Shown piece by piece: positions 13,035 through 23,720 of a stretch of DNA of 64,000 nucleotides. Location of the stretch: positions 61,823,754 through 61,887,753 of the forward strand of contig NC_061508.1 of the NCBI RefSeq assembly GCF_022539505.1, written 5' to 3'. Under the pieces are notes generated by a model. That model worked only from the letters and a program-made list of their open reading frames with translations. It was not told the origin of the DNA and ran no database searches. The position numbers and the translations under genes were made by a program. Origin of the DNA: Lolium rigidum. Its lineage: Eukaryota; Streptophyta; Magnoliopsida; Poales; Poaceae. The number at the start of each line of letters is the position of its first letter. The stretch's first letter is position 1.

Positions 13035-13149
13035 GTGGCGCACCTAGTTGTGCATGCGCCATAGAATTCCTTAATTACGTGGCGCACCAAGCGGGACATG
13101 CGCCACGGAATTAAGGAATTCTATGGCGCATGCGTACTAGGTGCGCCAC
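13035..13149. repeat. 115-bp nested palindrome made of GTGGCGCAC/GTGCGCCAC units
   Basis: The arms are 13035-13076 and 13109-13149. The right arm, reversed, matches the left from gtggcgcacctagt through ccttaatt with few mismatches. The central loop (about 13077-13108) itself contains another gtggcgcac...gcgccac pair. The unit motif is the same one that forms the hairpin array at the CACTA right terminus (17546-17912). Confidence 0.85.
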
Positions 13150-13199
13150 GAGCTTCTTGACTTAGTAAACAAGCTGGGCTAATGTTGTGTTCGTCGAAA

Positions 13200-13262
13200 C
13201 ACGGCATTAGCCCGATGGTTAAGCTCATTGGTAGGCTTGGGTAACCCGGAGTTCGAACCCTG
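13200..13262 (+). other. tRNA-like segment (box A- and box B-like), possible SINE fragment
   Basis: The stretch contains TTAGCCCGATGGTTAAGC, similar to an A box, and about 45 bases later GAGTTCGAACCCTGG, which fits a B box. There is no convincing full cloverleaf, so it is not called as a tRNA gene. It may be a tRNA-derived SINE remnant inside the CACTA element. Confidence 0.3.
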
Positions 13263-13597
13263 GTTGCCCCTACTTTTTCCCTTTTTAAAAATGTTTTTGT
13301 TACATTTTCAAGAAACAACACAACATTTAATAATAATTACTAGAGATTTTCAATTACAAATTACTTGTCTCACACACACATGTTCTTGTCTCTCTCACAC
13401 ACACATGCATGTACTTGTCACACACACATACACCAAAAAAAGATCTTCTTCGTCCGGCTCCAGAGCTCTAGCGTCTCTTCGCAATCTTCTTGCCCTTTCG
13501 GTTGTTGGCGGTTGAATACTTTATGCCGGCCACCTTGAGATTTCTTCGCGTGAATGGACAACCTTTAGAGGGTAGGGAGGTCTTCCTTCTTACTTTA

Positions 13598-16500
13598 CTA
13601 GTAGTAGGCATGTCGAAGTGCTGTCGAATTCCTCCTCCATCTTCGGGTCACGTTCTTGTCCAAGTCTTCCTCGTTGGCGTCTCCTTGCATTCCTATGATG
13701 CTCCTCTTGCCCCTCCTCACGACAACACGGCTAGGCCTCGACGGATCGGTGATGAAGAAGCATTGGTCAACTTGGCTACCGAGTACCCATGGCTCATTTT
13801 TCGCGGATGCGTTCTTCGATTTTGCATCGGGTATAACCATGGTTGTGAAATATCGGCCTTCTTTTTCGACCTTCTTGGCCCATCTCACACGAAACATTGG
13901 CACCGTCTCTCCACGGTAATTGAGCTCCCATATCTCCTCGATCCTTCCAAAAAATCTTTCCTTGACATTAGTCTCGTCATCGGCGTATGACGAGCATAGT
14001 TACTCACGAGTTTTGATTTTCACTATTTCTGTCCTTTTCCTCGGTGTAGAATGCAGCTAACCGTTGATGTCGTACCCACGATAGGTCCTTACGTTATGCG
14101 CGGGTCCCTGTGATAAGGTGTATATGAGTTTTTCATCTTCGGTAGAAGGCGTATTTCTACGTGCTTCAACCGGTTGAGTTTGCTTGAACCAACGCGTGAA
14201 AGCTGGAGTTGTGCTTTTTGGTTACGTCTCCCATCTTCCTCGGCCGGCCCATATCGATGTAATTCTGCTCGACCATGATTTTGTGCTCTTGCACGAAAGG
14301 TTCGGTCGGTTTTAAGTGTTGTAGCGCGACCCGGTGAGCCCTGTCAAAGTCGTCGCGTCGATTTTCAATGCCGACATGGACTGAGCGGTAGCCCTCGCGG
14401 TGACCGACTCCAGCGAGCCTCCCGAGGTGCGTCCTGGGGGGTAGACCAACATGATCCTCGTCGTCCTCGGTGCTTAGATAATTATGGCAGAAGGAGATGC
14501 ACTCGTAGGTTAGAAACCCCTTGGCCATGCTTGCGTACGGACGGGCCCTATTGCGAACGTATCCTTTCATGATACCGTTCTGCCTTTCGAAAGGCATCAT
14601 GTTGTGGAGGAACGTTGGGCCGAGCTGCTTGATGTCTTCAATGACATGGAGAAGGAGATGGACGCATATATCACAGAATGCAGGCGGGAAGTAAATCTCG
14701 AGCTCACATAGTATCACCACGATCTCCTCCTGTAGCATCTTGAGCTGCCTCACGCCAATCGACTTCCTGGTGATAACGTCAAAAAAGTTGCATAGGCCAA
14801 ACAGCGTATCACGGACGTGCTCGTCCATTATGCCTCGGATCGCAACGGGAAGTATCCGCGTCATTAGCACGTGGCAATCGTGAGACTTCATCCCGGTGAA
14901 CCTCTTCTTCGCTACGTCCGGATATCCGCTTATATTCCCCGAGTAGCCGTGAGGAACTTTCACTCCTAGGAGGCACCTGAAAAGCTGCTCGAGCTCCTCC
15001 GGACTCGTTGTGAAGCGAGCAGCGGGAAGCTGCACCGCGTTCTTCTTAGCCCTTTTACGGAGACGTTGAGTCCCTTCCGTCGATCATCATCATCATCATC
15101 ATCATCATCATCGTCGGTATCGGGGGCTTGAAGATCTTTCACGATGCCAAAATGTTTAAGATCGTATCTTGCTTTCGGTCCATCCTTGGACTTTTCCGAG
15201 TTGCAAAGAGTGCCAAGCGGACTCTCGGTAACGTTCTTCGTAATGTGCATGACATCGAGGCTGTGGGGCGTGTGGAGGACCTTCCGGTACTCCAAGTCGT
15301 GGAAAACAGACCTCGCTTTCCATACACCGAGCGGCGGCTGCGGCTTCGGTCGCTTCTTTCCCGGCGCTGGGCACTCCTTCCAATTTTTCGAGAAGATCAT
15401 TGATTTCTGCGCCGCTCCTCGGGCGTGGGGGTCCATCGGGCTCATCTTTACCATTGAACGGATCACCGCGTTTTCTCCACGGGTGATCCAAGCGAAGCCA
15501 CCTTCGAGCACACGGGTAGACGGTTTTCGAGGACCGGGATCCCTTGGTAGTTGTAGATGCGGGGTATCGTCCATGCACTTCACACGGCCGTTGAATCCGT
15601 GGCCCACACAGGCGGATACATATGCGTAACCAGGATAGTCCGTGACCGTCATGATCAACGCGGCTCTCATATCGAAATAAGTTCTAGTGTAGGCGTCCCA
15701 CGTACGGGGTGGCGTCTTCCACAACGTGTCTAACTCCTCTTTCAGCAGCCCGAGATACAAATGCATGTCAACACCTGGTTGTTTCGGCCCCTGAATGAGA
15801 ATACTCGGGTGTATGTACCTTTGCTTGGTGCACGGCCACGGGGGTAGGTTGTAAGGCCATACAAACACGAGGCCGGGTGCTATGCGTGCTACTCTGGTTG
15901 CCGAACGGATTGAGTCCATCGGTGCTCATACCCGGCTGATGTTCCTTGCGTCGCCCCCGAACCTAGGGAAGGCGATGTCCAATGTTTGCCATCGTCCCGG
16001 CGTACGAAGGGTGTGTCGGCATATAGCCCATCTCCGGATCTTCTTCGGGCTTCTGCCTTTCCTCGTGCCATTGCATGAGCTTTGCTTCCTTAGGGTCCAC
16101 GAAATACCGCTGCGGACGGGGAGTGATAGGAAAGTACCATACCACCTTTCGAGGTACCTTCTTGTTCCCAACCTTGTACCATCCGTGGCCACACACCGGA
16201 CATGTGGTTACGTCCTTGTACTCGCACCTATAAATCACACAATCATTAATGCGGGCGTGGTATTTTTCGTGCGGTAGGTCAAGGGGACACACGACTTTCT
16301 TGGCCTCCTCGGTACTACTTGGCAATGTGTTCCCCTCCGGGAGACGATCGTGCCGAATTTTAAGCTCTTGCTTGAAGCTGGAATCGGTCCACTTGTTACG
16401 CGTCTTCATCTGCAGGTAATCAAGCGTTACATGCAAGCGCGTATCCTGCGGACGACACCCGGGAAAGATCGGAGTCATCCCGTCTTTCTCCATTTGCGAC

Positions 16501-17000
16501 AGCTTGGCTCTCTCTCTAGCTGCAACTCTATCGTTGCTCGTCTCCTGGAGGAGAAGATCTTGAACATGAGAGTCCCGCAAGGCCGAAATTAGCGTGGTCG
16601 CGCCGGAATCTTCTTCTTCATCATGATGATGTTCTCCGCCGGCATCTTCTTCTTCATGATGATCTTCTCCGTCGACTTCTTCTTCATGATGATAGTCCCC
16701 GTCGGCATGATGATAGTCTTCTTCATGATGATAGTCATCTCGCTCGACATGGTCTTCATGCGCACCATTTGATGGGGCCGGCCGCGCCTGGTTGTCTTGC
16801 ATGAAACCGCGCCTCGGCGAGTGCTCCTCCGGTTGTCCGGAATCGGGGTTGATCCGGCGCTCGAGTTTGCATGATCGACACGGACATCTTATCCGGCGCC
16901 TATTGTTCCGAATCATGTCCTCCTTCGCGTCTATCTTGTATCTAGAGATTCGAGCGGAACTCATCGAGAGGACCATGCTTGCACTGCAAATGGTATACAT
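13598..17000 (-). pseudogene. CACTA transposase gene (TNPD/TNP2-like), frame-broken
   Basis: Several blocks of the TNPD-type transposase are seen in order on the minus strand. The N-terminal block (17000-15963) has a CPCRSCK motif and then a His/Glu/Asp-rich spacer. It is followed by CPVCGHGWYKVGNKK and RKVVWYFPI, in the zinc-binding and transposase_21-like part. The middle block (15919-15130) has PPWPCTKQRY, DYPGYAY and CVGHGFNGRVKCM, then HSLDVMHITKNV. The third (15035-14166) has KSHDCHVLMTRILPV and MPFERQNGIMKGYVRN, typical of the DUF4218-type part. The C-terminal block (13903-13598) has VPMFRVRW-like residues, NEPWVLGSQVDQCFF and VVVRRGKRSIIGM. Frame changes between 15580 and 15100 and an (atc)n run at about 15081-15113, which encodes an Asp tract, interrupt the reading. 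Family assignment is firm; activity is unlikely. Confidence 0.8.
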
Positions 17001-17545
17001 AGAACGAGGAAATTAGAACCGCACCAAATGCACACACATGCATGGGCCGTACCTCTCCTCAAGGTATTACATGGAGTGGAAAAATTCGGCATGACCTCTC
17101 CTCAAAGTAGGACATATGGGTAGTGCAAAACTTGCCGAAACGGAAATGAATCAACATTTCGGCAAACATCCATGCACCACACCGGCACACACACAAGCGC
17201 TTCACCTGCAACAAGCATCCATACACACGACGGCCACACAAGATCTACAAGCATATGCATGTCTCCTCCAAGCATATGTATGTCTCCTCCAACTACTCAC
17301 CTTCTAGATTCGATACCGAGACGAGACCGCGATCGATGAGTTCGAGAGGAGGAGAGAGTATGGAGAGCCTTCTCCTCAACTCCAATATAGTATCAACCAA
17401 AGTAAGTGCAATAAATACCCAAGCAAGTGAAAAGTGGAGTCAAAATGGTATGAGAGAGAAGGGGGGGACGAGCTAGATGGAGGAAGAAGAATGGCTTGTG
17501 TAGTGTGGTAGGTGGGAGGTTGCTCACTTTTGTAGATCTGGTTCG

Positions 17546-17912
17546 CTAATTCTGGGCGCACCAACCACGGTGCGCCACGGAATAGCTTATTTCGTGGCGC
17601 ACCTAGCGCGGTGCGCCACAGAATAACTTATTTACGTGGCGCACACAAAACGGTGCGCCACGAATACCTTATTTTTGTGGCGCACTGTTGCCGTGCGCCA
17701 CGAAGAAGTAATTTACGTGGCGCACCGAGGTTTGTGCGCCATAGAAATTGTAAAACCAATGATTGGGGGTGACCGGGTGTGGGGCCCACCAAGTTTTTGT
17801 GGCGCACGGTTTAGTAGTGCGCCACAAAATTAAGCTATTTCTGTGGCGCACCGAGCTTGGTGCGCCACAAAATAAGTTTCTGTGGCGCACTCAAAACGGT
17901 GCGCCACAGAAC
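17546..17912. repeat. CACTA subterminal hairpin array, about eight units
   Basis: Inverted pairs of the form gtggcgcac, 7-10 bases, gtgcgccac recur about eight times between 17546 and 17912, separated by short AT-rich linkers such as gaataacttattta. In En/Spm-type elements subterminal repeats bind the TNPA-like protein. Here each unit can also fold as a small hairpin. The terminal CACTA motif follows at 17945. Confidence 0.85.
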
Positions 17913-17945
17913 TAAGCTTCGCCTATAAGGGTTTTCCTACTAGTG

Positions 17946-18428
17946 TTTGAACTCATTGGCTATTCGGATTCCGATTGGGCCGGTGATAAGGTTGATCGGA
18001 AGTCTACCTCCGGGGCTTGCCAATTTATTGGCCGGTCATTGGTGAGTTGGTCATCCAATAAACAAAACTCCACCGCCCTATCCACCGCCGAAGCCGAATA
18101 CATATCCGCGGCATCTTGTTGCACTCAATTGTTATGGATGAAGCAAACCTTGAAAGACTATGGTGTGTCTCTTGGTACGGTGCCTCTTCTTTGTGACAAT
18201 GAAAGTGCAATAAAGATCGCCAACAACCCGGTTCAACATTGTCGCACCAAACATATTGACATTCGCCATCACTTCCTACGTGATCATGTTGCCAATAAGG
18301 ATATTGATCTCACTCATGTGGGAACAACCTACCAATTGGCGGATATTTTCACTAAGCCTTTGGATGAAGCCCGCTTTGTTAACTTGAGAGGAGAACTTGG
18401 TATTCTTGATCCTAAAAACTTGGATTGA
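17946..18428 (+). pseudogene. Copia RNase H domain, 5'-truncated by CACTA insertion
   Basis: About 160 codons of the C-terminal pol region of a Ty1/Copia element. Visible landmarks are GYSDSDWAGD near the start, DRKSTSGACQFIG, STAEAEYISAASC, LLCDNESAIKIA, KHIDIRHHFLRDHV and ADIFTKPLDEARF, ending before TGA at 18426-18428. These are the standard Copia RNase H blocks with the catalytic Asp and Glu positions kept. Reverse transcriptase and integrase are absent because the CACTA element begins immediately upstream at 17945. What remains is open with no internal stop. Confidence 0.85.
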
Positions 18429-19844
18429 TTAACTTCTTGCACTATATTCTTGCATTTATCTTGCTATCTAGCTTAGAGGCATAGCACATATGGGGATAGT
18501 CATCTTACCATGTCTTGGTATGATGCATACCTATGTGTGCAACATAAATAGACCCAATGTCATTATATGGACCCAAGCATGTCTCTTCGAGGTCTCATGA
18601 CATTTGCGCTTTCACATAGGGGGAGTAATCCCCCGCCCTTCATTGAGCCTTCATTACAAATTGATTTGACTATATAAGGCCAAATGATCTTATTGCAAAA
18701 ATCATTCCAAAATGACTTATGATTCTTGATATACACTTCGAATCATGCCCATTGTTGCTATTCACATCTTGTTTGGATTTTCTCTCCAATGGGTATGCCT
18801 AGAGGACTTTGTGTTTTCCAACCCCATGTCTATGCTCATCTCATCATCATCTATCTATCTATATGTACATGTCATCATTTGAGCACTCACACACATTACA
18901 CAAAGCATAGGGGCAAAAACGAGGCAAAATTAGGAAATTCTGGGCTGGCCGGTCCCTGGTCCGGTTGGACCGGGTCCCTGACCGGACGGTCCGGTCGACC
19001 GGTCGGAAACCGGAGTCTGGGCCGGGTCAGCCGGTCACCAGCCCGGTCTGACCGGACTCCCGACCGGCCGTGCGGGCTGTTATGTTTTGGAGAGGATACC
19101 CCTTGGGGATCTTCTTCCTCATTATCCCCCACCTCTGAAACCTCCATGGCCGCCGCCTCCATCATCTCCACCACGTCCTAGGCACTTCCCACCACTAGCT
19201 TCTTCCCAAACTTCACACAAACATAGATCGGGACCTCTCAAGCATCTTCACCCAAGGATTTGGTCCCTCTCAAGCTATTTTGGGAGATCTTGGGGATTTG
19301 GTCCTCAAGGCTTCTTCACGAGTTCTTCTTGCTCACTTGAGCAAAGAGGACGATGTCTTCGGGTAAATCTTTCTCCCTATCCCTCTCCCTCTTGCTTTCC
19401 CTCTCCCATTGCTCATTTTTGAGGAAAGTTGAGAAAAGTTAGGGTTAGGGTTAGGGTTAGTAAGTCCTCATGCCACCTAGAGTGTCTCACACCACAATGC
19501 ACTTCTCCACTACATTGCTATAGTCTATATTCAAGTTTATGAGCTTTTGCATGGTTTTGTGGTAGAAAATCTGGGCACATCATCACAACTCGACATATCC
19601 GGTCACTCGCCCGATCGACCGGCCGTTCAACCGGCCGGCCCGGTGCATGGCCCGGTCAACCGGTCGGAAACCGGCTAGTCCAGTCTGCTGTCCGGTTTGA
19701 CCGGCCTCTGCGCCGAGCTGCCCAGTTTTCGCACAATTTCATCACTACACTTGAATATATGCTATGCTCTCTTGGTTTCTCTCTTACTGATGACATGTAC
19801 ACTTACCCCACTGCTATTCTTGCTCTATTTTCTCATTCACAGAT
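18429..19844. other. Copia 3' region between pol and the extra ORF, no gene
   Basis: This is non-coding retrotransposon DNA. Two GC-rich clusters of CCGGTC/GACCGG motifs occur at about 18940-19080 and 19595-19725, each with the core ACCGGTCGGAAACCGG. A short run of TTAGGG units (about 19439-19460) follows the first cluster. A purine-rich cacataggggga at about 18614 could be an internal polypurine tract. Confidence 0.5.
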
Positions 19845-21422
19845 AGTTGGAGTGGTGAGCCACCACGTGGCAGTGCTTCCAAGAGAGGAAGGACTGATCC
19901 TCCTCGTCGTTCTAGTAGCCGTGTTCCTCCTCAAGCTCAGCAGGATACTGACATTGGCAGCTCAGCTCGAGGTCGAACCAAGTCTGTTGCTACCAAGCAC
20001 AAGGATAAGCAAGTTGTCCACGAGGATGATGAGGTAGTGCCAACCATGAATGTTGGGCTTGCAAACCGCCTTGAGTGGCAAGAATGGAGGACAGTGAATC
20101 CGTATCGCTTTAAGGAGCCAACTTACACTCGCTCGGACAGGGCCTTCTGGACCAACACACAAGCAGCCCTTTGGGAGGGTTTCTATGATTCTCATGAGTT
20201 TATGAAGCATGGTAATATTGTATCACCCAAGGCCATCAATCCTGACGAGCTTAGACTGCATGAAGCCACAAAGTACCGTTTTGTGGTTCAAACCTTGAAG
20301 GGTCTGGGATTGTATGACCTCGTGTGCCTCAAGCCGGATGATACCCAAGATGATCCCATCTTTTGTCCTCTCCTTGTCCGCCGCTTCACCGCACCGTCTT
20401 CTTTCATGATGATGAGGACCGCACCCTCACCTGGATGACCGGCAAGACGAAGTACTCATGCTCCTACTCTCGGTCCGTGCAGCCATGGGTTGTGGTGATG
20501 ACAAGTAATCCCGGATACGAGGATTCATTCACGGTCCAGAGCTTACAAAGGGTGACATCTCTTTCTCGCTATCCCGCGAACCCTACACCTGGACCTCCCA
20601 CTATCTCTCGGGATGTACTACTCCTATCCGGTACTTGCCAAGCTGTTCCGTGAGAACCTCATCGACAAGTCCGGCGACCACAGTGAAGTCCGGAACTATC
20701 ACCTCAACTTGATGTACTATTGTCATCCGGACAGGGTAAGGAAGATTGATGGCTGTGATCTAATCTACTGTGAACTGAAGAGAGCCATTATGGACCGCAT
20801 GACTCCTAACTACGCCCAGTATGTTCAGCGGCTCATCAACTACGTTGTTCCCGCTCCTCGGAACGTTCGTGGTGAAAGAGTCATCATGGACCTCTTCAGG
20901 TTTCCCATTCAGGAGGCCACTCGTCCAGACATTCCCTCCATGATGCCCACCTCTGAGCGCCGCTCCAAGGCACACCATGATCATGATGCTAGCTCCAGTC
21001 ACTCTCGGCGCTCCCAGCATGGGGCTGCTCGTTTCTTCACATGCATGTTCCAAATGTGCAAGAACAGCAATGATGTTGCTCATCAGACTCTTTCGATGAC
21101 TCAGGAGACACGGAGGCGCCGAATGAATTCATGGCCTCAAGGAACCACCCCGTTCCTCCTCCCCGGACCCGAGATGGAGCCCGTGGTAGCTCCTCGGTGG
21201 GAGATGCCTCTTCTTACCGATGAGATGCTTCGTAACTTCGACTACTCCGTGTACGCTCATGGTGCTCTTCCTACTAGGATGGCTCGTGCTCCCTCTCCTA
21301 CCGCCGATGATGCCGCCGAGGATGCCGATGAGAATGCGGGTGATGATGATGATGCGGCTGATGATGATGCACGCGAGAGCTCCTCCTCGCTTGGGTTTGG
21401 TCACTACCGATGGGTGCGATAG
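19845..21422 (+). pseudogene. Extra ORF downstream of Copia pol, frameshifted
   Basis: Reading starts in the region encoding GSASKRGRTDPPRR and continues with LEWQEWRTVNPYRFKE and AFWTNTQAALWEGFYD. The frame then changes near 20390 and again near 20610. The last open part (20613-21422) contains YYCHPDRVRKIDGCDLIYCE, a Ser/His-rich stretch, and an Asp-rich acidic tail (DDDDAADDDA) before TAG. The downstream position matches the third ORF of SIRE-type elements, sometimes called env-like. No signal peptide or membrane segment is apparent, so the function is unknown. At least two frameshifts make it a pseudogene. Confidence 0.55.
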
Positions 21423-21905
21423 CATCTCTCCTCTTTTCTTCGCCTTTTTGGTGTTCCGATGCCAAAGGGGGAGAAGAGAGTAGAGTCTAGGAACCACGGG
21501 GTTCTTTGAGTGCCACAAGCCATGGGAGTTGCCTTATTTGGATTTTATATGGCTTGTGCTTGTTTACTTTGAGTTTTTCAAGAACTATTTGCTATTTCCA
21601 ATAACTCATGTATGGATGTGTATGGACGACTATTATGTGTGCTACTCTATGTTAGGATGTTTATGTGTGTTATGCTTATATATCTTGATATGCACATCTC
21701 CATACCATGCTTGTTTCCTAAAGATATTGGGGGAGCTTCTCATGTTTCACAAGTGGTGCACTTTGCATTCAAACGCAAATTCTCCAAGTGCACACACTAT
21801 GGGGAGCTTTCGTAATATCTTATATGGAATCAAGGTTTAGAGCTTATCATAATATCTATTTGTGACTCTAGCTCGGTTTGTCATCGTATACCAAAAGGGG
21901 GAGAT

Positions 21906-23150
21906 TGTAAGGGTATTTTACCCTTATCCATTATTTTGGTAACAATGACACCGTGCTAGTGTATTTGGATTAATACATGACTACTAGATGATTCCCGTGT
22001 ATTAGCCAAAGAGGTATAAAGGTGTATCAATGGAACAAGAAGGCTAAAGGTGACCCCCATTTCAACAACAATCAAAAAGGGGTTACGGGAGAAATCCGGT
22101 CACCTGCCCGGTCCAACCGGGCCAGCAACCGGCCGGTCCGGCGTATCGGCCTGGCCGACCGGTCGGAAACCGGGCTCCAAAGGAGGACCAGCAGGTCCGG
22201 TCTGTGGCCCGGTCGACCGGGCTCCCGACCGGCGGGTCCGGCGCTCCGTCCGGTCGACCGCTCGGAAACCGGGCAGCAACCGGGCACCAACCGGAGAAGC
22301 TCCAGGACGACGCAAAGGTGCTCCGGTCACCGGTCCGGTCCGACCGGCCTCACGACCGGGCTGTCCGGTCTCGTGGTCCGTCCGACCGGGTTTGTCGGGA
22401 AGAATGCCGAGGTGGCAAGTGGCAACGGCCAGATTTTGAAGAACACTATATATACCCCTTCTTCTACCTTGGAAGGGTTAGGCAACATACTATAAACTGT
22501 TCTTGAGCTCTCTCTCTCCTACTCCATTGCTAGAAACACCAAAAGCCTCAGATCTCCCTCCTCCTCCACCCAAACTCAAATCCCTCCGGGGAATCACTAG
22601 AGGAGGACCCGATCTACCGTTCTACCAAGCCAAATCTCATTTCCCCTTGTATTCATTGAGAAGCTTGCTTCCTAGGGTTCCTTGGAAACCCTAGGTGGGC
22701 AAGAGGAGTCCGGAAGCATCCGGGCTGTGGATTTGCTCCGGGCAAGATTGTGAAGGTTTGGAGGCTACCTCAAAGTCTACCACAAGTGAGTGAGCTATTC
22801 CTTCGTGGGATAGGCTCCGGAGAATAGGGTGAGCCTTCGTGGCGCGGGGAATCCTTCGTGGGACCTCCACTCCTCCAAACGTGACGTACCTTGTTGCAAA
22901 GCAAGGGAACACGGGAATACATCCTCGTCTCCGCGTGCTATCGGTTGTCTCTAACCGAACTCCTTACTTGTGATTTAACTGCCTGTGAGAGCCTTCGTGC
23001 TTGAGTTAGTTGTATCCTCATATAGGTTGCTTCACCTAGTTTGCATTAGGCTCATCTTTATATTCCGCAAAGCCTAATATTGCAAAGAAAGAATTAAAAT
23101 TTGTAGAAACCTATTCACCCCCCTCTAGGTTTACCATCTCTATACTTTCA
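21906..23150 (+). repeat. 3' LTR of the SIRE-like Copia element
   Basis: The 1245-bp LTR starts TGTAAGGGTATTTTACCC directly after the polypurine tract and ends in CTTTCA at 23150, giving TG/CA ends. Inside, 22085-22395 is an unusually GC-rich cluster of CCGGTC/GACCGG motifs. The 5' LTR is outside the window, so the target duplication cannot be checked (the next five bases are GCCGG). Confidence 0.7.
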
Positions 23151-23390
23151 GCCGGTCGACCGGGCCTGGGACTGGCCGGTCCGGTCTGGACCGGGCCAGG
23201 AACCGGATGGCGACCGGGTGGCGGGAGGTGTGGCTCAGTACCCCGCCTGGTTGCAGTCAGCGGAACGCCCGGTTGGCGCTGGGCCGGATCAGGCGTGCCG
23301 CCCGGTTGGACCGGGCCAGGGACCGGGCGCGCCGGCCGGTCTGACCGGGTGCTCGTCCGGCCTGGACTTCTTCTTCTCCTCTCGCGCATG
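23151..23390. repeat. CCGGTC-motif-rich segment after the LTR
   Basis: The same kind of CCGGTC/GACCGG cluster as inside the Copia LTR continues beyond its 3' end (ccggtcgaccgggcc, ggtctggaccgggcc and similar). The Copia element may therefore have inserted into another copy of a related element. No gene is visible. Confidence 0.5.
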
Positions 23391-23720
23391 CCTCCCGCTC
23401 CTCCCTCGCGCGTCCATGAGATATCTTCATGTCCAGCTCCACGTCCATCTTCACGTCCAGCTGCTCCTTTCCTCCTCGTGCGATGCTTGTCTCCTCTTCA
23501 TACCTGATGATACATAAATAATAGGACTTAGGTAGTATAAAGTTCTGATCAATCAAAGTATCGTTTAGGAACAAGTTCACCTGTTGTTTAAGTAGCTTCG
23601 CACGAGCTCTTGTAATAGGTCCAATCCTGACTTCATTGGACTTGAGCTTCACAGCAGGTTCATCTTCAGTAGGTAATGACGGAGGTGGTATTGAGGTAGG
23701 GATGTCCTCATCATGAATCT
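23391..23720 (-). pseudogene. Retrotransposon polyprotein C-terminal remnant
   Basis: On the minus strand a short open stretch reads GPITRARAKLLKQQVN, then a hydrophobic LIDQNFILPKSYYLCIIRY block. The GP-x-TRARA motif is seen at the C-terminal end of many grass Gypsy polyproteins. No catalytic domain is present, and the frame then runs into a GC-rich unrelated sequence. This is only a fragment, and assignment rests on one motif. Confidence 0.35.

Larger units (their letters stand above)
7717..17945 (-). mobile_element. CACTA (En/Spm) transposon, minus strand, 3' end missing in the gap
   Basis: On the minus strand the right terminus reads CACTAGTAGGAAAACCC at 17945, followed inward by an array of inverted GTGGCGCAC/GTGCGCCAC pairs typical of CACTA subterminal regions. 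A transposase gene (13598-17000) and a second ORF with a Ulp1-like region (7717-10943) follow in the same direction. The left terminus should lie in or beyond the gap. Both genes are frame-broken, so this copy is probably inactive by itself. It interrupts the pol gene of a Copia element, whose RNase H frame resumes directly at 17946. Confidence 0.85.
17946..23150 (+). mobile_element. SIRE-like Copia retrotransposon, 3' portion
   Basis: Starting directly after the CACTA terminus, the plus strand reads the Copia RNase H region (to 18428). A long 3' region with an extra ORF (about 19845-21422) follows, then a polypurine tract AAAAGGGGGAGAT (about 21893-21905) and a 3' LTR (21906-23150). An extra ORF after pol is typical of the SIRE/Maximus type. 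The 5' part is on the other side of the CACTA element and not visible. The extra ORF is frame-broken. Confidence 0.75.

Noticed and set aside
15128..15629. Plus-strand ORFs opposite the CACTA transposase
   Set aside because: They are antisense shadows. The minus strand carries the known transposase motifs.
19437..19460. Telomere-like TTAGGG run
   Set aside because: Only about three and a half units, of the TTAGGG type, not the plant TTTAGGG, inside Copia 3' DNA. No sign of a telomere or interstitial telomeric block.
20760..21083. Minus-strand ORF under the Copia extra ORF
   Set aside because: It is antisense to the better-supported plus-strand frame and shows no domain.
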